Part shown: in pieces, positions 12,697-14,648 of the stretch
Layout of the letters: each line of letters starts with the position of its first letter
How positions within the stretch are numbered: the first letter of the stretch is position 1
From: Acidithiobacillus sp.
GTDB taxonomy: Bacteria; Pseudomonadota; Gammaproteobacteria; Acidithiobacillales; Acidithiobacillaceae
DNA length: 14,648 nucleotides
NCBI GenBank assembly: GCA_028065135.1
Contig: JAPTWR010000103.1
Location: 1-14,648 of the forward strand
Direction: 5' to 3'
Position numbers and translations under genes: made by a program
The notes under the pieces: model-generated
The model's database searches: none
What the model was told of the DNA's origin: nothing
Seen by the model: the letters and a program-made list of their open reading frames with translations, nothing else

Positions 12697-13539
12697 ATGG
12701 ATGCCCACAAGAAAACACACCGTGACCGCTTCATATCCAGTTTCCTGTCGGCGGCGTTTTGGGGGCTGCTGCTGTCCGCAACATGGGCGGCTTCCAGCCC
12801 GATGGCCGCCGCACAGATAAATTTCGCGTTCTCCGTCGGAGACGGGGTCAACGCGTACTACCTGCCCAGCGTCTCAAGTTTTGTGTACGCATACGATGGC
12901 TACTATTACGACTGGGCGGGCAATGGCTGGCTGTACGGCATGGATTACTATGGTCCCTGGTATCCATTACCTTTGACCAGCGTCTTGCCACTGCCGCTCG
13001 AATATGGGCCGCCGCCGCCGACTTATCCTTACCCACCCTATTTCTTCTGGTGGAGATCCAGAGTGGCGCCATGGTATCAGGCGAACCATCCCCACTGGTG
13101 GTTTCGGCATCGAGCGGACATGGCGCATTACCGGATATGGCGATCTCGCGCGATTCCTTTGTACCGGGGCAGGCCGTTTTATCGCGGACCCATGCGCCCG
13201 ATATTCCGCCGCCCGTATCCAGTTCGGCGGATCGGCAGGCCGGTGATACGGGGCCGGGTAATCCACCCTGTGGTTCGTCCGGTATTCAGGCCAGGATTTC
13301 GACAGGGCGCAAGTCCCGTTTTCCACCCACCTGTGCGCCGTCTGCCTGCGCGACCTTTCGTGCGACGGCCCATAGCGCGCCCACGCCCAATCTATCATCC
13401 GGTTCAACCACAACGGTTTCACCCGGTAGTTCGTCGTCCGCCAGTACGCCGCGTGATCCACTCGGCGCGGCTGAATAGAGGGCGAAATCATCGGGTATTG
13501 GCGCATGCGGGCGGTCATGGCGGGCAATATCATCCTTGA
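12697..13539 (+). CDS. Secreted Tyr-rich, Arg/Pro-rich protein
   Basis: A 280-residue protein with a Sec signal peptide (FISSFLSAAFWGLLLSATWA, cleavage probably after MAAA). Residues about 45-100 are rich in Tyr, Trp and Gly (YAYDGYYYDWAGNGWLYGMD, YYGPWYPLP). Residues about 150-280 are strongly basic with repeated RP, RR and PVxR steps (RPIFRRPYPVRRIGRPV, PPVRRLPARPFVRRPIARPR). The start ATG 12697 follows GGAGGCGG inside the preceding lipoprotein gene. Tyr/Trp-rich N-terminal halves resemble YXWGXW-type envelope proteins, though I cannot place it exactly. A charge near neutrality in one half and very basic in the other suggests binding to an anionic surface such as LPS, polysaccharide or nucleic acid; this is inference. 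Frames on the opposite strand are mirror shadows of the Arg/Pro codons. Confidence 0.7.
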   Translation: MDAHKKTHRDRFISSFLSAAFWGLLLSATWAASSPMAAAQINFAFSVGDGVNAYYLPSVSSFVYAYDGYYYDWAGNGWLYGMDYYGPWYPLPLTSVLPLPLEYGPPPPTYPYPPYFFWWRSRVAPWYQANHPHWWFRHRADMAHYRIWRSRAIPLYRGRPFYRGPMRPIFRRPYPVRRIGRPVIRGRVIHPVVRPVFRPGFRQGASPVFHPPVRRLPARPFVRRPIARPRPIYHPVQPQRFHPVVRRPPVRRVIHSARLNRGRNHRVLAHAGGHGGQYHP

Positions 13540-13669
13540 TGCGGAGTTTGTGGCTGATGCAGGCTGGTTGGCGGTTATCCTGAAATTTCCCGTCGTGCTC
13601 GATATCGATGACGGTGTGCGCTGGACGATGATGGAGTTCATCCGCCACCCGCGTCCAGCGCCGCCATGA
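13505..13669 (+). CDS. Possible 54-residue ORF overlapping the preceding gene
   Basis: ATG 13505 opens MRAVMAGNIILDAEFVADAG, continues WLAVILKFPVVLDIDDGVRW and ends at TGA 13667-13669. No family is recognised and no good ribosome site is seen. An inverted pair GCGCTGGACG (13618-13627)/CGTCCAGCGC (13652-13661) lies inside its 3' part. Could be chance. Further on, AAGGAGGA before ATG 13728 leads only to MIKLFEG and a stop. Confidence 0.2.
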   Translation: MRAVMAGNIILDAEFVADAGWLAVILKFPVVLDIDDGVRWTMMEFIRHPRPAPP

Positions 13670-13785
13670 ATACCCCGTGTCATAAACGGTGTCCGGGGTC
13701 TTGTCACCCAAGGAGGAATACGGTCCAATGATCAAGCTATTTGAGGGATAGTCGGCGGCAAGCCGTTTTTGGTATAGACAAGTCG

Positions 13786-13930
13786 GTGACGCCCCAGGCG
13801 GGCTACGACATTCGCAAAGTGCAGGAGTTGCTAGGTCACAAGATGTCTCCATGACTGTGATCTACACCCCAGTACTCAACAAGGTCGGGTGCGGGGTGGT
13901 GAGTCCGCTCGATATGCTTCCCGTCGTGGG
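13786..13930 (+). pseudogene. Tyrosine recombinase (integron-integrase-like) C-terminal remnant
   Basis: One frame reads QAGYDIRKVQELLGHK and, after one missing base at about 13841, another reads DVSMTVIYTPVLNK then GVVSPLD. This matches the end of IntI/XerC-type recombinases (AGYDIRTVQELLGH, DVSTTMIYTHVL, G-GVRSPLD), including the LGH histidine and the nucleophilic Tyr codon at 13863-13865. Only about 50 residues remain and there is a frameshift, so it is inactive. No attI or attC site could be identified by eye. Confidence 0.8.
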
Positions 13931-13963
13931 GAATGAAGCGCACACAGAGATGCCGTCAAACGT

Positions 13964-13985
13964 CAGGATGATACTTTTTTGTCTG
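13964..13985 (+). repeat. 22 bp direct repeat, copy 1
   Basis: Begins CAGGATGATACTTT and matches 14085-14106 at 20 of 22 positions in the same orientation. Copies are 121 bp apart and sit between the integrase remnant and the decayed higB. Closely spaced repeated ends of about 20 bp are known for IS21-like elements; the assignment is tentative. Confidence 0.6.
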
Positions 13986-14084
13986 GGAAAGTCGTTATGT
14001 AATTTTTGACATAATGGCCCAGGATGAAACATTAAATTTTATCTCAAACCCAGAGAACAAAAAATCAATGGGTCACGTGGTCTT

Positions 14085-14106
14085 CAGGATGATACTTTAT
14101 TGTCAG
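14085..14106 (+). repeat. 22 bp direct repeat, copy 2
   Basis: Begins CAGGATGATACTTT and differs from 13964-13985 at two positions (T to A in both). It ends just before the higB remnant. Between the copies the sequence is AT-rich, with TTATGT/ACATAA arms near 13996-14013. Confidence 0.6.
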
Positions 14107-14113
14107 TGAACAG

Positions 14114-14317
14114 GTGGTGTCTACGCTGCTGCTGCGATTCAAGCGTGGTATCGGGCTTCGAGATATCGAAAACCATCGCCTGTCGATTCTCCACGGCTGG
14201 ATTTTCGGGGAAGGCGTTGGGACGTTACAGAGAATGAAGGCGACCAGCTTGCTCATGTATATCCGTTTCGTCAGCACCCATGCGGAATATGACCGCATCG
14301 ACGCCCGCACTATCTGA
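14114..14317 (+). pseudogene. higB: HigB-type toxin, decayed
   Basis: The C-terminal end MYIRFVSTHAEYDRIDARTI is the clear signature of HigB (RelE-fold ribosome-dependent mRNA interferases, here the ...YIRFVGTHAEYD branch) and its TGA provides the start of the higA ribosome site. Upstream, the same frame does not look like HigB, while a second frame reads AIQAWYRAS, a HigB-like N-terminal helix, so the gene has at least one frameshift and probably a deletion in the central KYRL region. The start is also near a 22 bp repeat. Not likely to be active. Confidence 0.6.
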
Positions 14318-14328
14318 GGAGTCAGTCC

Positions 14329-14648
14329 ATGGAAATCAAAGCCATTCATGATGAGTGCGACTATACGGCGGCTCTGACCCTGATAGATCGCCTGTGGGAT
14401 GCCCCAGCGGGCAGCCCGGAAAGTGACCAGTTGGAAGTGATCGCCATACTCGTTGCAGACTATGAGCGGCAGCAGCACCCTATTGATGATCCCGATCCTA
14501 TTGCCCTGCTGGAGCATGTCTTGGAGGCCCGCAGTCTCTCCCGTAAAGATCTCGAACCCTGCATTGGCTCTCGGGCACGGGTTTCTGAAGTGCTGAACCG
14601 ACGGCGGCCACTCACCCTGGAAATGATTCGCCGCCTGTCAGAGCAACT
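14329..14648 (+). CDS. higA: HigA-family antitoxin, 3' end beyond the window
   Basis: The 106 visible codons begin MEIKAIHDECDYTAALTLID and RLWDAPAGSPESDQLEVIAI, the N-terminal part of HigA (YgjM-type), then DDPDPIALLEHVLEARSLSR and the XRE-type helix-turn-helix GSRARVSEVLNRRRPLTLEM IRRLSEQ at about residues 72-105. TGAGGAG, overlapping the higB stop, supplies the ribosome site eight bases before ATG 14329. It should bind its promoter and HigB; as higB is broken it may act as a lone repressor. The C-terminus is cut by the window edge. Confidence 0.88.
   Translation, partial: MEIKAIHDECDYTAALTLIDRLWDAPAGSPESDQLEVIAILVADYERQQHPIDDPDPIALLEHVLEARSLSRKDLEPCIGSRARVSEVLNRRRPLTLEMIRRLSEQ

Noticed and set aside
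12967..13728. Minus-strand frames opposite the secreted Arg/Pro-rich protein
   Set aside because: Repetitive CGN/CCN codons keep all frames open here; the plus frame has a signal peptide and ribosome site, the minus frames do not.

Overview
The window looks like an accessory region of an acidophile-type proteobacterial chromosome or plasmid, most likely near Acidithiobacillus. This is an inference from the gene mix (Cd/Pb-type MerR, P1B-ATPase, DUF302, CxxCH cytochrome, DUF29, several toxin-antitoxin loci, many decayed insertion sequences); no rRNA, tRNA or core gene is present to fix the taxon. Base composition is mosaic: the flanks and metal block are GC-rich, while about 5.8-9.0 kb is clearly more AT-rich.

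Layout. 1-261: tail of an unidentified ORF. 262-1209: a decayed IS4-family element on the minus strand, catalytic core deleted and several frameshifts. It cuts ynfA after codon 67. 1407-5029: a metal-response block with a CadR/PbrR-like regulator (minus strand, overlapping truncated ynfA), a MerR-type promoter, and on the plus strand a P1B-type ATPase, a DUF302 protein and a two-haem cytochrome. The cytochrome is frameshifted at a G7 tract and its 3' end runs into another copy of the IS terminus (4994-5022). Ends at 262 and 5022 with a 7/10 flanking duplication suggest that the whole 4.8 kb moved as one unit.

5030-5868: no convincing complete gene, but clustered GTTGTA/TACAAC half-sites, a promoter, a 19-codon ORF and a perfect hairpin. 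5869-8962: a tightly overlapping AT-rich operon with a 672-residue fusion (XRE helix-turn-helix, cupin, unknown domain, SAM methyltransferase) followed by AzlC and AzlD, the two subunits of a branched-chain amino-acid-type exporter. This is the best candidate for an undescribed system: sensor-regulator and methyltransferase in one chain, coupled to an efflux pair.

8963-12204: minus-strand DUF29 and brnA with a broken brnT, a truncated TPR/glycosyltransferase-like gene, a 212 bp MITE-like element with 41 bp imperfect terminal inverted repeats, then an intact Phd-VapC pair. 12205-12506: consecutive short stem-loops bracketed by an 11 bp direct repeat. 12507-13539: a translationally coupled pair, a small lipoprotein and a secreted Tyr-rich/Arg-Pro-rich protein. 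13540-14648: an integron-integrase-like C-terminal remnant, a pair of 22 bp repeats, a decayed higB and an intact higA running off the window.

The overall picture is a mobile-DNA graveyard: metal-resistance cargo inside a decayed transposon, an unusual regulator/exporter operon, and three toxin-antitoxin loci of which two keep the antitoxin but have a broken toxin.
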